Source: Antilocapra americana (taxonomy: Eukaryota > Chordata > Mammalia > Artiodactyla > Antilocapridae). Taken from it: a stretch of 64,000 nucleotides of DNA. A program made the translations under genes and the position numbers. The notes below the pieces were generated by a model. The model saw only the letters and a program-made list of their open reading frames with translations, searched no databases and was not told where the DNA came from. Location of the stretch: contig ML660777.1 of NCBI GenBank assembly GCA_007570785.1, forward strand, positions 9,540,499-9,604,498, read 5' to 3'. How positions within the stretch are numbered: position 1 is the first letter of the stretch; each line of letters begins with the position of its first letter. Positions 40,001 to 55,000 of the stretch are shown piece after piece.

Positions 40001-43000
40001 TAAGATAAATTACTGTATTTAATTCCACCATTAAATATAACTCCCCATGACAAAATTTCCCTATTTTTTCCTCTTAAGGATAAATTAATTATGGTTCAGA
40101 CACCCTCAATTATTATTTTCAGGAAAAGGAGCTACCCTCATTGCCTCATTACAGATGACAGTTGCATCTGAGCCCTATTACTAGGAAGTGACAAATGGTA
40201 AACCTGTTCAGTTAAAAATTTCCAGGGCCAGCTGACTTGCGCAGCTGCACACAAATCTTTTGGATTCAGAAAGGAAAAGATATATAGAGAAATGAAGCGT
40301 GGTAACACTGTAGAGAAATCCAGTTTGGCCACTTGCATCCTTTCTGAAAACCAGTCTTGGATAACCCTAAAAAGAAAAATACAGAAATTTGGTTCAGAAC
40401 ACTAATATTTAAAATTGATTAAAAATCCAGTATAAATATTGGTCACTGTTCTTTCTCTAATGTTCTACCTTTTAAAAAATTAAGTCCTAAGTAACATATG
40501 GCTAGATTTTTAAGAATACTGTATCCACATTCAATGATCCATTCTAATGAGGAAGATGAGTTATCAATACAAAATTATATATTATCAATATCAATCAGTA
40601 TCTAAAATTCACAGGGGAAAATAAATCTGAAATGAACATGGTTGTATACAGTGTAAATCTGGGTGTTTTCTTTATCCAAATTCAATAAATCAACGAGTCC
40701 TGTCAGCTCTACAAATAGACATCCCCCAAAATATATGCCCCAACACAGCAACTTCTCTCAATTTCCACTGCCTTTTTCCTGTCAGGGAACCACTACCTCT
40801 CTCCTGGGTGAGTGCAGCCACCTCCTGATTGCCTCACTGCTTCCACTCCGGTCTTCCTAAAGCCCATTTTCCACACAGTAGCCCAAGTGGTTTTTAAAAA
40901 TATGAATTAGATAATATCACTCATGCAAGTAAAAGCCTGCAATTATTTCCCAATGCAATTAGAATAAAAAACTATAGCTCCATCACAATTCATTGTGAAA
41001 TAGTAAAATGTCTTCCTCTTGACAAAGCAAGATTGTCTACACTCACTACTTTAACATGGGATAGAGATACTAGCCCAGTTCAATAAGGGAAGAAAAATAA
41101 TAAAAGGTATATGTATTGGAAAGAGAGCAGTAAACTGTCTTAATTCATGCACCATGTATGTAGAAACTGTAAAACTATTTAAATTGTTTAACTTATTAGT
41201 AAAAAATTGTTGATAATTTTATATTTTTTAGATGTTTATAGAATCTATAGCAACATCTCATTTTATATTCCTGATATTACTAATTCACATTTTCTCTGTT
41301 TTCCTTGATTACTCTTCCTAGGAGTTCATCAGTTTTATTACTATTTATAACAAATCAGTTTTTGTTTTCATAGTTTATCTCTATTGTTTGTTCAGTTTCT
41401 ATTATATTTATTTCCATTCTTTATCAGTTCTCTCCTTCTACTTACTTTGGGTATAGTTTGCTATATTTCCCTCCCTTTTCTTAAGGTGGAAATTTAGATT
41501 GTTAATTTTAAATTGGTTTTTTCTTTAACAAAAATATCTACATTATCCCTCTAAACTGTATTGCAGTCCACTTTAGCCATGTCGTATTTTCATTGTCATT
41601 CAACTTGAAATATTTTCTAATTTCTCTTGTGATTTTTATTTGATCATAGGTTATTTATAAGTGATGTTAATCTCTAAATATTTGGGGATTTTCTGGATAT
41701 CTTATTTTTATCAATCCCCAAATGTATTGCATTGCTGTTAAAGAATATACTTAATAAGATTTCAAGAATTTTGAAATGTTTGAGTCTTAGTTTGTGGAAC
41801 AGGAACTAATGCATTCTGATAAATGTTACTTTGCTCATAAAAATAACATATATTTGGAAATTATTGTGTCTAGTTTTCGATAAATGTTAGTTCTAGGAGA
41901 ATGAGAAGATTGCTCAGGTCTTCTATATTCAAACTAATTTCCTTTCCTTTGGTTCTAATCTGTCAGTTTTTGTTTTATGTAATTTCAAACTCTGTTATTT
42001 GATACATAAATATTTATAATTGTTGTGACTTCTTGATGAATTGTTACTTTTCTCATTATAAAATGCCCAACTCTATCTCTCTGGTAACATTCCTTGTCTT
42101 GGAGTCCATTTTGCCTGATATTAATGTTACCATCCTACTTTTATATGCTTACTATTTGTATAATGTATAATATATTTTCCTATTCTTATACTTTACCAAT
42201 AAGTGCCTTTATATTTAAAATGTAGAGAATTCTCCGGTGGTCCAGTGGTTAGGGCTCCATGCTTCCACTACAAGGAGCATGAGTTTGATCCCTGGTTGGG
42301 GAACTAAGATCCCGCATGCCATATGGCATGGAAAAAAAAAAATCATATTTAAAAGTGTCTCTTGTAGTCAATATACAGTGAGATTATCTTTTTGCTCACT
42401 TGACAAACATTGTCTTTATTTGATATTTTAGTCTGCTTATATTTAATTGAATTATTGTTATATGCTCTATTGCTAAGTCATATCCAACTCTTTTGTGACT
42501 CCATGGAGTGTAGCCCACCAGGCTCCTCTGTCCATGGGATTTCCCAGGAAAGAATATGTAGTGGGTTGTCATTTCCTTCTCTAGGGAATTATTGTTATTG
42601 TTGGTGTGTTGTTCAGTTGCTAAGTCATGTCCGACTCTTTGAAACCCCATGGGCTGCAGCATTCCAGGCTTCCTTGTCCTTAACTATCTCCCAGAGTTTG
42701 CTCAAATTCATGTCCATTGAGCCAGTGATGCTATCTAATCATATCCTCTGCCACCTCCCTTATCCTTTGTCTTTCAACCTTTCCCTACATCAGGGTCTTT
42801 TCCAATGAGACAGCTCTTCACTTCAGGTGGCCAAAGTATTGGAGCTTCAGCTTGCACATTAGTCCTACCAATGAATTTTCAGAGATGATTTCCTTTAGGA
42901 TTGATTGGTGATAGTTGAACCCAAATCTCAATCTTGTTATTTGTTGTTTGATATTCCCATCTGTTTTATGAAACTTTATTCCTCTTCTCCTGCCTTGATT

Positions 43001-46000
43001 TCAATTAATAAACATTTTGTATTCCATTTTAATTCCTTTGTTTTTTAGAGTATCTTGGCACTACTTTTTAAAGTTGTTTCTAGGAAGTATGATATGCATC
43101 TTTAACTTTTCGTAGTCTACATAAAGCTAATATTTATGTAAAATTAAAGACCAGTGCAACAATACAATTCTCACTATCCTTTGTGCATTTGTTGTCATCT
43201 CTACTGCATCTGCTTATGTTATAAGCCCCACAATTCATTGTTTTGCTTTAGTCATATATCTTTAAAATAACTTTAAAATTTTATATTTTCTCCCACATTT
43301 ATCAGTTCCTGTGCTCTTCATTCCTGCTTTTATTTTTATAATTTAATTTATTTATTTTAATTTTATTTGCATTATCGTGTTGGTTTTGCCATACATTGAC
43401 ATGAATCTGCCATGGGTATACATGTGTTCCCCCTCCAGAACCCCCCTCCCACCTCCCTCCCAATTCCCTCTCTCTGGGTCATCCCAGTGCACCAGCCCTG
43501 AGCATCAGACCTGGGCTGGAGATTGATTTCACATATGATGATTAACATGTTTCAATGCCGTTCTCTCATATCATCCCCCCTTTGCCCTCTCCCATGGAGT
43601 CCAAAAGACTGTTCTATACATCTGTGTTTCTTTTGCTGTCTCGCATGCAGGGTTCTCGTTACCATCTTTCTAAATTCCATATAGATGCGTTAGTATGCTG
43701 TATTTTTGTTTTTCCTTCTGGCTTACTTCACTCTGGATAATAGGCTCCAGTTTTGTCCACCTCAGTAGAACTGATTCAAGTGAATTTTTTTTAATGGCTG
43801 AGTAATATTCCATTGTGTATATGTACCACTGCTTTCTTATCCATTTGTCAGTTGATGGGCATCTAGGTTGCTTCCATGTCCTGGCTATTGTAAACAATGC
43901 GGCGATGAACATTGGGGTACACGTGTCTCTTTCAATTCTGGTTTCCTCGGTGTGTATGCCCAGCAGTGGGATTGCTGGGTCATATGGCAGGTCTATTTGC
44001 AGTTATTTAAGGAATCTCCACACTGTTTTCCACAGTGGCTGTACTAGTTTGCATTCCCACCAACAGTGTGAGAGGGTTCCCTTTTCTCCACATCCTCTCC
44101 AGCATTTATTGCTTGTAGACTTTGGAATGGCAGCCATTCTGACTGGTGTAAAGTGGTACCTCATTGTGGTTTTGATTTGCATTTCTCTGATAACGAGTGA
44201 TGTTGAGCATCTTTTCATGTGTTTGTTAGCCATTTTTATGCCTTCTTTGGAGAAATGTCTGTCTAGTTCTTTGGCCGACTTTTTGATTGGGTCGTTTATT
44301 TTTCTGGAATGGAGCTGCAGGAGTTGCTTGTATATTTTTGAGATTAATTGTTTGTCTGTTGCTTTGTTTGCTATTATTTTCTCCCATTCTGAAGGCTGCC
44401 TTTTCACCTTGCTTTTAATTTCCTTTGTTGTGCAGAAGCTCTTCATTTTAATTAGGTCCCATTTGTTTATTTGTGCTTTTATTTCCAATATTCTGGGAGG
44501 TGGGTCATAGAGGATCCTGCTTTGGTTTATGTCGGAGAGTGTTTTGCCTATGTTTTCCTCTAGACGTTTTATAGTTTCTGGTCTTATGTTTAGATCTTTG
44601 ATCCATTTTGAGTTTATTTTTGTGTATGGTGTTAGAAAGTGTTATAGTTTCATTCTTTTACAAGTGGCTGTCCAGTTTTCCCAGCACCACTTGTTAAAGA
44701 GATTGTCTTTTCTCCATTGTATATTCTTGCCTCCTTTGTCAAAGATGTCCAAAGGTGTGTGCATTTATCTCTGGGCTTTCTATTTTGTTCCATTGATCTA
44801 TATTTCTGTCTTTGTGCCAGTACCATACTGTCTTGATGACTGTGGTCATTCCTGCTTTTAAATCCAAGTTTCCATCTGGTATCAATTTCCTAAGCCTGAA
44901 GAATTTCCTTTAGCATTTCTTATTGCAGGTCTTCTGATAACAAATTTTGTCAGTTTCCTTTTATTTGAAAATGTCTTTATCTTACATTAATATTTAAGAT
45001 ACTAATCTTAAATATTAGATTGATATTGACCTAAATTTGACCTCTGACCTAAATTTCCATAGAGTGGGCCATACTATTATGATTCCAGTAATTAATTTAA
45101 ATAATTATCATCCTGTACCCAACCTGGTTTCTGCCATATCCTTTTCTTCATTTTCCTCAATCATCCCCATATTATTTTAAAGCAAAACCAAGACATTATA
45201 TAATTTCATCCATAAATATTTCAGTGTTTATCACTAAATAAGAAAAATTAAGCATAAACTATATCATATGTTACTACATTTAACAATAACTTCTTAATAT
45301 GACATCCACAAAGAAAACTTCTAAAATACAATATCCTTCAAGAAAACTTCGTACATGCATGCCATCTAAGCACGGATAGATCTTAAATGAATACAAAGTC
45401 CAAGGCCTTACTAAAGTGATCATCTTAGAGGCCTTCTTAGGCCAAAAAAACATTTCATGGTCCATGAAGGATGTATTGCTGGCCCTGCAGCTTATAATTA
45501 CACACACAAAAAAGACAATACCTGATTGTTCTCTTTATGTATTAGCAATAAACATCTGCTACAGTTCCAAGCCTCCAGGTAGCAATCCAGGTATCTGTAA
45601 ATTAAGCTTTTCCCTGAAACTCCCTGAGTTCCTCCAAACTCTGCAGAATCACTGGCATTTTGTGACTAATCTTATAGCTAATTGAAAACTTTGCTATAAG
45701 AACCTACCAGAACTCAGTTACCTAATGCCACTGGGACTTCAAGACTTTTTCTCACTAAGTGGCTACTGCTGCCCTATTACTGAGTAGGGACACAGATTAA
45801 CTCACTGAAAGAACGGTGATGACTCAGCAGATTTCATCCTTCAGTAGGTCTTCTCTGATCTAAATTTCCATGGAGTGGGCCAAGCCTCAGAAAGATTCAA
45901 TGTAAAATGAAAATGGCACCTCCAGTGAGGGACAAAAAAAGATCTTAGTTACCCTCACCAACAGATTGTTGAATATCCATTAGACCCAGAGACAGTTTTG

Positions 46001-49000
46001 ACCATGAAATAACAAACTTTTGGCTTAACTGGAGCCTCATTTCAAGTCCTGGGAGGAAGAAATGTTCTACATTGCAATAAAATACCAATTCATATACATA
46101 GAAGAAATTAAGAAATAAGAAAATCAGCTATCACAGAAATAAGTACTTCAGATTAGAATCAACAGTGTATACTAAAGACTAGTGGGTAAAAGTTCAATAA
46201 GAAAAAAAAACTTGCATAAATAATTTTTAATTAATTTAAAACTAATCACTCAAATACTTTTAAATTATTACTTAATAAATATAAAATACTTTATACTTAA
46301 CCATCTTAACCAAGTGGTGAAGTCAAGATCATTAACAGTGGGACAACCTGATATACTGTACCCCCAATATGATCCACTGAGAAGAACACAGCATCAAGTC
46401 TGTGTTATTCCTGCCAAGAATGTATGACCTCAAAGTAATCTTGAGGAAATATGTCAACCACAAATCGAAGGTCATTCAACAAAGTAGCAGCTCTAGGCTC
46501 TTCAAGTGTCAAGTAAGAAAAGACAAGGAAAAACTGAGGAATTTTGCCACATTGAAGGTGGATGTAGAGACTTGAAAACTAAATACAACAAATGACCTTG
46601 GTTGGATTATTGGACTGAGAAGGAAAGGATGATTGTAAAAGACATTGTTGGAACAATCAGGAATATTGATGGCATCTGTGCATTGGACACTAGTGTTGAA
46701 TTGATGATGATTTCCTGACACTGGAGGATGTACTGTGATTTTTCAGCAGAGTGCACTTGATTTTTAGGAAACATACTGAAATGTTTAGGGTTAGTGGGGC
46801 ATTACGTCTACAACTCACTCTCAAATAATAAGAATGATAAAGGAAAAAATGGTAAAATGTTAACAATCAAGGGATCCAGGTAAAAAATTTAAAGAAACTA
46901 TTTGCATTAGCTTTGCACCTTTTCTCTGTAAGTTAAAAGTTATGTAAAAAGTTTTTTGTTTTTTAAGAAGCAACTATTTGCTTCAGTTCCAAGGTTTAAT
47001 GATTGCCTATTATTTTTGTGTGTTCTACTCCCCTGACTTTATGTCACTGCTTTTTCTTGATCCCTGTCCATGCAGCTTTGTCATAATTGGAGACAGAATG
47101 GAGTGGTTTAAAATGAACCTGCAGTCCGGAAAGGATGGGGACTGGGGGTAAGCAGGAGGCAAAGGATGGAGTTCTGCATGTCCTGGCAGCACAGAGTATC
47201 CCCAACAGAAGGGCCTCATAGGGACCTTCTCACTAGGGACAGTGATTAACATTCAAACTGAATGAGACTTATGACAACAAGGACAGTTAATCCCAGTGGG
47301 TTTATGACCTTAACTCCTACTGCCTGAGCTAGGCTTCACAGTCATTCCACAGGCCCTTGAGAGACAATTGGCTCTCATTTGGAATTCTAAAATAGATCAA
47401 TAAAATAAAAGTGCAAAACAGGAGTTTTCAGCCTCCTTTTCAAAGACAGGTCTCAGTATCTTCAGAGTCTTTGTCCCCACCCACTTTAGCATCTACTGTT
47501 CCATCCCAGTCAAGTAAAGGAGAATCAAGTCTGAGCTGCTTTTTAAAGTAAACCTTAATTACACATGTTTTATATTTGTTCTTAGTCTGCGTTGCTGCAA
47601 GGAAACATTCAAGTATAATGAATCTTAAGCATAAAGGAAAGAAAATGCTTCAGTCACATTAAAAAAAGAATCAGGGCATAAGGAGCAGAGAAATAGGGTG
47701 GTTTGCAGTAATGAAGCTGTGGCTCATTGCATTTTAGTTAATGTCGCAAAGTAAGAAATCCGTGAAGAGAAATAACAACATGTGAGGAGACAATGAACAA
47801 AATGTGCTTTGCTCATTTGCTGTGACAGGGATAGCTTCATTTAAATAATTCATGATAATGCCTCGCAGTGTGCTGCTCAAGGCACAATGTGTGCTTTGCA
47901 GAAATAACAAGGCTTAGTAATATGGAACTTGAATCTAATTCTCTGTTCTAAAATTTCTGATAAGAAGTAGAAAGAAGCTGCCACAATCTTGATGAAGCGG
48001 CTGAGAGAGCAGGTTGGAGAGGTGGTCTGGAGAGGGCTGAGCGGACTTGGCAGAGCGCCTTGCCTTCTAGTGGTTTAGGCAGCATCTCCTTGTCTTATCT
48101 AGCAGCTTCACACACACTTGATGAGGCGGTAAGGGTCTGTGCTAGGTGGATTTTCACATGGAGGTGAGTGTCACACAGAATAACCACTGGGTCTGGGGTG
48201 GACAGAAAATGCAGAACCGTGTGCTGAGGTCTCCAGTGAAAGAAAGAGCAAACCTAGGTGTGGGTACAGCCATAAGGAGGCTGACTAAAGATTTTTTCAA
48301 GATTTTAAAATAATTTGTATATGCAAATTCATAAATAGTTAAATGGATACATAAAAGCATAAAAAATAGAAGGTCACATTTAAGTGGTGCAATTATGGGT
48401 AATTATGGTATTTTCCCTTTTTTGCTTATTCACATTTTCTAATGCATCTACAAAGGCCTGATTTTATAGAACTATTGCATAGACAGAGAAGGCCCATGGC
48501 TTTCACACAAGTGGTCCCCTCCAAATGGAACACTCATTCACCAAGTCTTGGCTTGTCTATCTCTAAACATCCTTCAGATTCCAGCTGAAGTGTCAAATCC
48601 CCAGGGAAGTCTTCCCTGAGCTCCCAGTTACTTTGCCTTTGTCACTTAGCACAACTGTAGCTATTTCCTTGATATTGATCGGGTTGGCCAAACCTGCCTA
48701 GGGTTATAGAAAATAAAGGATAATGCATATACTTGGACTTGATATTACTATGTGAGTACAGGATGACTTTCCTTGTGTGATTCTTATTATTATATGACTT
48801 GTGACCAATGGAGTAAAATATGGTTCTGAGGCAGGAGCACGAAACTTTCTCTGGAACCAGAATGGTAGATCAAAGTCATGTGGCTTTTAAAAAGCTAGTT
48901 TTGTGACATATAGGTGACCATATAAGGTGGGGTTCAGTTCAGTCGCTCAGTCATGTCCGACTCTTTGCAACCCCATGAAGCGCAGCACACCAGGCCTCCT

Positions 49001-52000
49001 TGTCCATCACCAACTCCTGGAGTTTACTGAAACTCATGTCCATTGAGTCGATGATGCCATCCAACCATCTCATCCTCTGTTGTCCCCTTTTCCTCCCACC
49101 TTCAATCTTTCCCAACATCAGGGTCTTTTCAAATAAGTCAGCTTTTCGCATCAGGTGGCCAAAGTATTGGAGTTCCAGCTTCAACATCAGTCCTTCCAAT
49201 GAACACCCAGGACTCATCTCCTTTAGGATGGACTGGTTGGATCTCCTTGCAGTCCAAAGGACTCTCAAGAGTCTTCTCCAACACCACAGTTCAAAAGCAT
49301 CAATTCTGTGCTCAGCTTTCTTCACCATCCAACTCTCACATCCATACATGACTACTGGAAAAATCGTAGCCTTGACTAGACGGACCTTTGTTGTTTGGGG
49401 GGGTGATATTTCTGGGGTACTGCCAGAATCCTCTCACCTTCCCAATAGGCTGACCATTTCTGTTCCCCAAACACTTCCCTTGTGAGGCTACTGTTTGCTC
49501 ACTGAGCCCTGCCTACTTAATTCCATCTCATATTCCAAAACCTGTATCCTTTACACTTGATGTGAACTATAGTATAAGCTAAGCATTATTTTTGTGTCTC
49601 TTTTCTAGCTAACCCTCAAATCTTTTAGTCCTTTTCTTTTTTGACTCATTCACCATTTAAAGTCTTTCTCTTCTACAGGACTAGAAGCCCCATAAAAAAA
49701 TAAAATAGGCATAGTGGCAGTCCTGTTGGCTGCTCTGTCCCCAGCACCTGATACGGTGCTTGTAGCTTAGCAGGAGGTAAATAAATATGTGTAAATTAGA
49801 ATAAAGGATGAAAAAAAAAAGTTGAAAAACAAGGAAGACAATATCACTGCTTGTATTAACTTCCTCTTCATTATAAAAAATTACTACCAACTTGGTGGCT
49901 TAAAGCAGAATATGTGTCCTCTCAGAGTTCTGAGATCACAAGTCTGAAATCAGGTTCACTGGGCTACAGACAAAGTTTTGGCAGGACTGATTTATTTCTG
50001 GAAACTCTAAAGGGAGATTTGTTTCCTTGTCTTTTTCAGGTTCTAGTAGCTGAATGTTCTCCTTGACTCATATTCCCTCTCTCTCCCTTCAAAGCCAGCA
50101 GCATGAGATCTTCAAATCGCTCCATCTCTTCCATCATCACATCATATTCTCTTCTGATTATGATGTCTCTTGAACCCATTACAAGGACCACTGAGATTAT
50201 GTTGAGCCCCAATAATGCAGGATAATCTCCCCATCATAAATCCTTAATCACATCTGTGAAGTCCTTTTTCCATACAAGATAATATTTCTAGGTTTCAGGG
50301 ATTAGGGCCTGGACATATTTTGAGACATTTATCCAGTCTACCACAGTGCTCTAGCTTCTAAGACATGCAAAATACTGCCAAATATTTCCAGGGGTGCTAT
50401 TTTGTATTATAAAATATCCAGTGAGACTCATGGACATTCTTCTTTTCTCATTTTAGGACAAGTTTCAGTCTACTAAAATATGCACTTCAGAGGGTAGGAG
50501 TCTTTTTCACTACCATGTGTTTAGTGTTGAGTCTCATGTACCCAGAACTGTGCTTGTTATACAGTAGACCCTTGGTAAAGATTCACTGCATGATCGATAA
50601 ATAGACTTTATCTGTTGACTTGCATGGTAAAGAATCTGCCTGCAATGTGGGTAGACCAAGGTTCAATCCCTGGTTCAGGAAAACCCCCTGGAGAAGAGAA
50701 TGGCAACCAACTCCAGTATTCTTGCCTGGAGAATCCCATGGACAGAAGAGCCTGGGGGGATACATTCCATGGGCTTGCAAAGAGTTAGACACAACTGAGC
50801 AACTAACACTTTCACTTTTGGCATCTACCATTTATTTCCTCTTCTTTAGATAAAATAACCTCAATTCCTATTTGGTGGTCCATATGGTTCTACAGAAGCT
50901 GACTCCAAAAATCACATGGTCAGGGCTAATTAAATTTATGTGGGTCAATCCCATGGCCACAGCCACTGGCAGAAATGGGCATGGGCCCAAACTAATCCAA
51001 TCAGAGTGAAACTAAAATAAGAATTTTTCTCATCTGGACACAACTGAGGAACCATAATAGTTGAAGCCATGACTGTTGAAGGTAGAGCAGAAGGGCAGAA
51101 AAAACATATCATTGGTTTTATTACTGAACCTCTGGATCAAGCTTCAACTGTAGCCAAACCTACCTCTGAGTTTTCCAATTACATGAGAGTAAAATATTTC
51201 TATTATTTGTGTCAAGTTGAAAGTTACTTACAGTGAAGTATTCTGAAACTACTAATAAGTACCAGATATGAAAGGTGAAAAACCTACAGAAACTGAACAA
51301 ATAATTTTGCTTTGTTAATTGATAATGGAAAAGACAGGACACTCATTGTCTGTATCCCTGCCTCCAAGAAGGAAGAGATGAAGAGGTGGAAGAAGCCCTG
51401 GGGCCTTCAGGTCACCCAGTTCAGTTCAGTTGCTCAGTCATGTCTGACTCTTTGCAACCTCATGGACTGCAGCATGCCAGGCTTCCCTCTCCATCACCAA
51501 CTCCTGGAGCTTGCTCAAACTCAGTCCATTGAGTCAATGATGCCATCCAACCATCTCATCCTGTCGTCCCCTTCTCCTCCTTCCTTCAATCTTTCCCATC
51601 ATCAGGGTCTTTTCCAGTGAATTGGCTCTTCACATCAGGTGGCCAAAGTATTGAAGCTTCAGCTTCAGCATCAGTCCTTCCAAATTCAGGACTGATTTCC
51701 TTTAGGATTGACTGGTTTGATCCTAGGCCTTGTGTTATACACTTGACTGCAGATCAAATCATCTTGGGAACTTAGTTAAAACAGCTTCCCAGCCCCACCC
51801 CAGGTATGTTGAGCCAAAATGTCTATGGGTGAGGCTCACTGTTCAAGTTTTTAACAAATTCCAAGTGACTCTAATGGGGTCACCCTCCTCATTGTTGGTG
51901 AACTAGACTTCCTGTTGGTAGAAGAGGCAGCCTAGCAGATATTGATGCTGATGCCAATCAGGTACAAAGTGTTGATTACATGCATGATGTCCTTAGAAGA

Positions 52001-55000
52001 ATGTATAATCCTGTTTGAAGCCCTGAATTAAATACTTAAACTCTACAGGAAGTTCTGACAGGCTCTCTCCTATTGTGTAAAGGAGATCAGTTTGACCACT
52101 AGGTGCTTTTTGTCTTTCCAAGTCTATCTGGTTCTTTGCTAGATCCTGGAAAGTTGATATGACAAGAAAAGTAGATAAATGGACTATTATGGACCACCTT
52201 AAAACCTGTTTATCTTCCTTTCTCTTTTCTTAAAGAAGGAAAATCAGGGAAGCTCTAGAGTTAGTGAATTCAAAAGTAGTCATAGAAAAAAGATTTTCTG
52301 TGTTTTCACTTTCCCTGCTTAGTAGTTTGCTATGCTCCTCAAGTTTGTTCTCTGAAGTTGTTCCCAAATGACTGACTACTGTGAGCAGGGATTTGCACAC
52401 AACAGAGACCACAGGCTATAGGGCAGACGAAGGCATGTCCTTTCCTCAAGTTCCTTTTTAGGTCCCTTTGAGAATGAAGAAAATTCTCCCAGAAACTCTG
52501 GCAGCCACCCTCTTATGTTTCCTTGGGCGGAAACAAGATCTGCATGCTGTTTCCTAAACCAGACACCTCAAGGAGGAGGGAATGACCATGATTCTGTCCA
52601 GCTGTGACCCACCACCCCTGAAGCACAGGATACCGAGGAGGGGGAAGGGCTTTGTAGGAAGATGAAGAGGAAGTGGGGAACGGAGTGGGTGGGAGGGTGT
52701 GTGATGGACAGTTTCTAGCCCTTTAAGCAGGAATTGATGCAAGAAGAGGAAGGATCTCCATCCAGCTGCCCAAGCGCCTGATCTACCCAACCTTTATAGG
52801 GGCCTGTTTTTTTCCTCCCCTTCAGAGCACTTATCTCAGACCTTTTCCCCTTTACACCTGAGTTATTACATGAAGATATTTTGTAAATGGAGAAAAGTGG
52901 TTTTAATATGTGGCAGTGCAACTCACTAATTTTTTTCTTTATCCTTAAATTTTTCATAGCTGTTATAGTCCATTCTCTTTTCCAGATTAGCACTAGAATT
53001 GGTTTCTCAAAGTTCATAAGAAAATGCTCTTTGGGGATTTGTACTGGGATTGACTTGAATTGAAAGATTTATGTGGAGAGAACTGGTATCTTTAAACATA
53101 GCATATCTATCTATTTACCCAGGTTTTGTCCTACTGTTCTTTAATACAGATTTCTAATCTCCTTCATAAAGGTCTTGTGCTTATCTCTATAGTTTTATGC
53201 AGCACACAAGGGAAGCAGAGCTGGGAGAAGGGAGAGAGAAAGAGCCATGGTAACATTGTTTGAATTTTGGATCTAGCATAGCCTATAACTTGACATATCT
53301 TGGGTCATTAAATTTCCTTTTCTTCTTAGTCTCATTTGAATTCAATTTCTATGATTTGCACTTGAAAGCCTTCTGACCATGACATCAAAAGAATACACGG
53401 AGAAGGCAGGATGAAAGATTACAGGTGTTCACTGAACATTTATTATGTATGTAATAAGAGCATCCTCCTTCTGCTTCTAAGATTTTTAGCCATTTAGGTC
53501 TTATAGGCAGCCACTTCTACTCTTTCGAAAAATTTATTTATTTTTAGCTGTGCTGGATCTTTGTTGCTGTGTGGGTTTTTCTCTAGTTGTGGCAAGTGGG
53601 AGCTACTCTAATTGTGATGCTCGGGCTTCTCATTTCAGTGGCTCCTCTTGCTGTGGAACAAGGACTCTAGGGCGTTTTGTGGGCTTCAAAAGTTGCCGCA
53701 CATGAGCTCAGTAGTTGCGGCTCCCACACTCTAGAGCACAGGATCAATAGTTGCGGTGCATGGGATTAGTTGCTCCACCACATGTGGGATCTTCCTGGAA
53801 CTGAACCCATGTCTTCTACATTGGCAGGCATTCTTTACCACTGAGCCACCAGGGAAGCCCCACTCCTACTCTGACTCTGCCACAACCCTCCTGAAAATTT
53901 CTTAAAGAGATTCTTAAATACAGAAGAGAGACAAATAGTCTCCTAAAACCTTGTCTCCATTTTCCAATAAATTATCTGTGGATTTGACTCTTCCTACGCA
54001 GAGGGTAAATGATACTTGGTAGATCTGAAAGCTAATATCATGTACTTTATAAATGACTGGAGTATTTCAGGGCTGCTACAAGTGGGGAGCTGTACAATAA
54101 ACAAGTTTAGCAGGTGCCATTCAAACAGATGACAGAATTAAACAGCACCCTCTAGAGGTGTGCAATATGTAATGTGTGTTAGTCACTCAGTCGTGTCCGA
54201 CTCTGTGTGCTCCCATGGACTGTAGCCAGCCAGGCTTCTCTGTCCGTGGAATTCTCCAGGCAAGAACACCAAAGTAGGTTGCCATGCCCTTCTCCAGCAA
54301 TATGTAATACCCTTAGGTATTACTACTATGCATAATTCCTTCTGGAATCGTATTATAGAAGTCTTGAATTGATTAAAAATGAAAAGTCTTCAATGAAGCA
54401 AAGTATTAGTAATATCCTATATTCTAGAACTTGTAATATCTTGGAAAAAAGTCCTTTCTCCTAAAGAATTACCAAAGGAAAGTTTTTTCCTGATTATCTT
54501 TTTATTATCATTGTAATAGGAGTGTCTAACACATCTCCATTCATTCAAACAAGTATTTGTTGAGTGGCTACTATGAACCTGGTGCTGTTTTAAGTACTAG
54601 GGATGGAAAGAGATACCAGAATAAGTCCCTGCACTCATCGAGTTACCTTCTAATGGAATAGGCAGACATTAAATAAGCAAGCAAGTACTACTGTGTATAA
54701 AGAATGGCAGGTGGAGCTACACACTGTAAAGAGAAGTGAAACATTACAAAAGGAGAAACAGGAAGTGAGGACTTCAAGTGCAGGGCCTTTGCCTAATCTA
54801 AGCCAATGACTCTCCTACCACACACTTACTCTGTCCCCACCCTATCCAGTAAAAAAGCTTTGGGTTTAGGTTTCTCCTTTCCTTTTAAACTTCAGAATTT
54901 TCTTTCTTGAGGGATTCCCTGGTAGCTTAGCTGGTTAAAAAAAAAAAAAAATCCACCTGCAATGCTAGAGACCCCGGTTCTATTCCTGGGTTGGGAAGAT

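Larger units (their letters stand above)
41210..43317 (-). mobile_element. Old L1 LINE, broken by three later insertions
   Basis: The antisense wording of L1 ORF2 ('tctcttgtgatttttatttg', 'tctaaatatttggggatttt', later 'gtgtctcttgtagtcaatat') continues across a CHR SINE (42228), a Bov-tA (42461) and a BovB (42609). It resumes after the young L1, at about 44861-45000. Confidence 0.68.

Noticed and set aside
45280..45507. 75-codon minus-strand open frame between the 30-base direct repeats
   Set aside because: Composition is not convincing and no family is recognised. It is kept only as part of the unexplained repeat observation.
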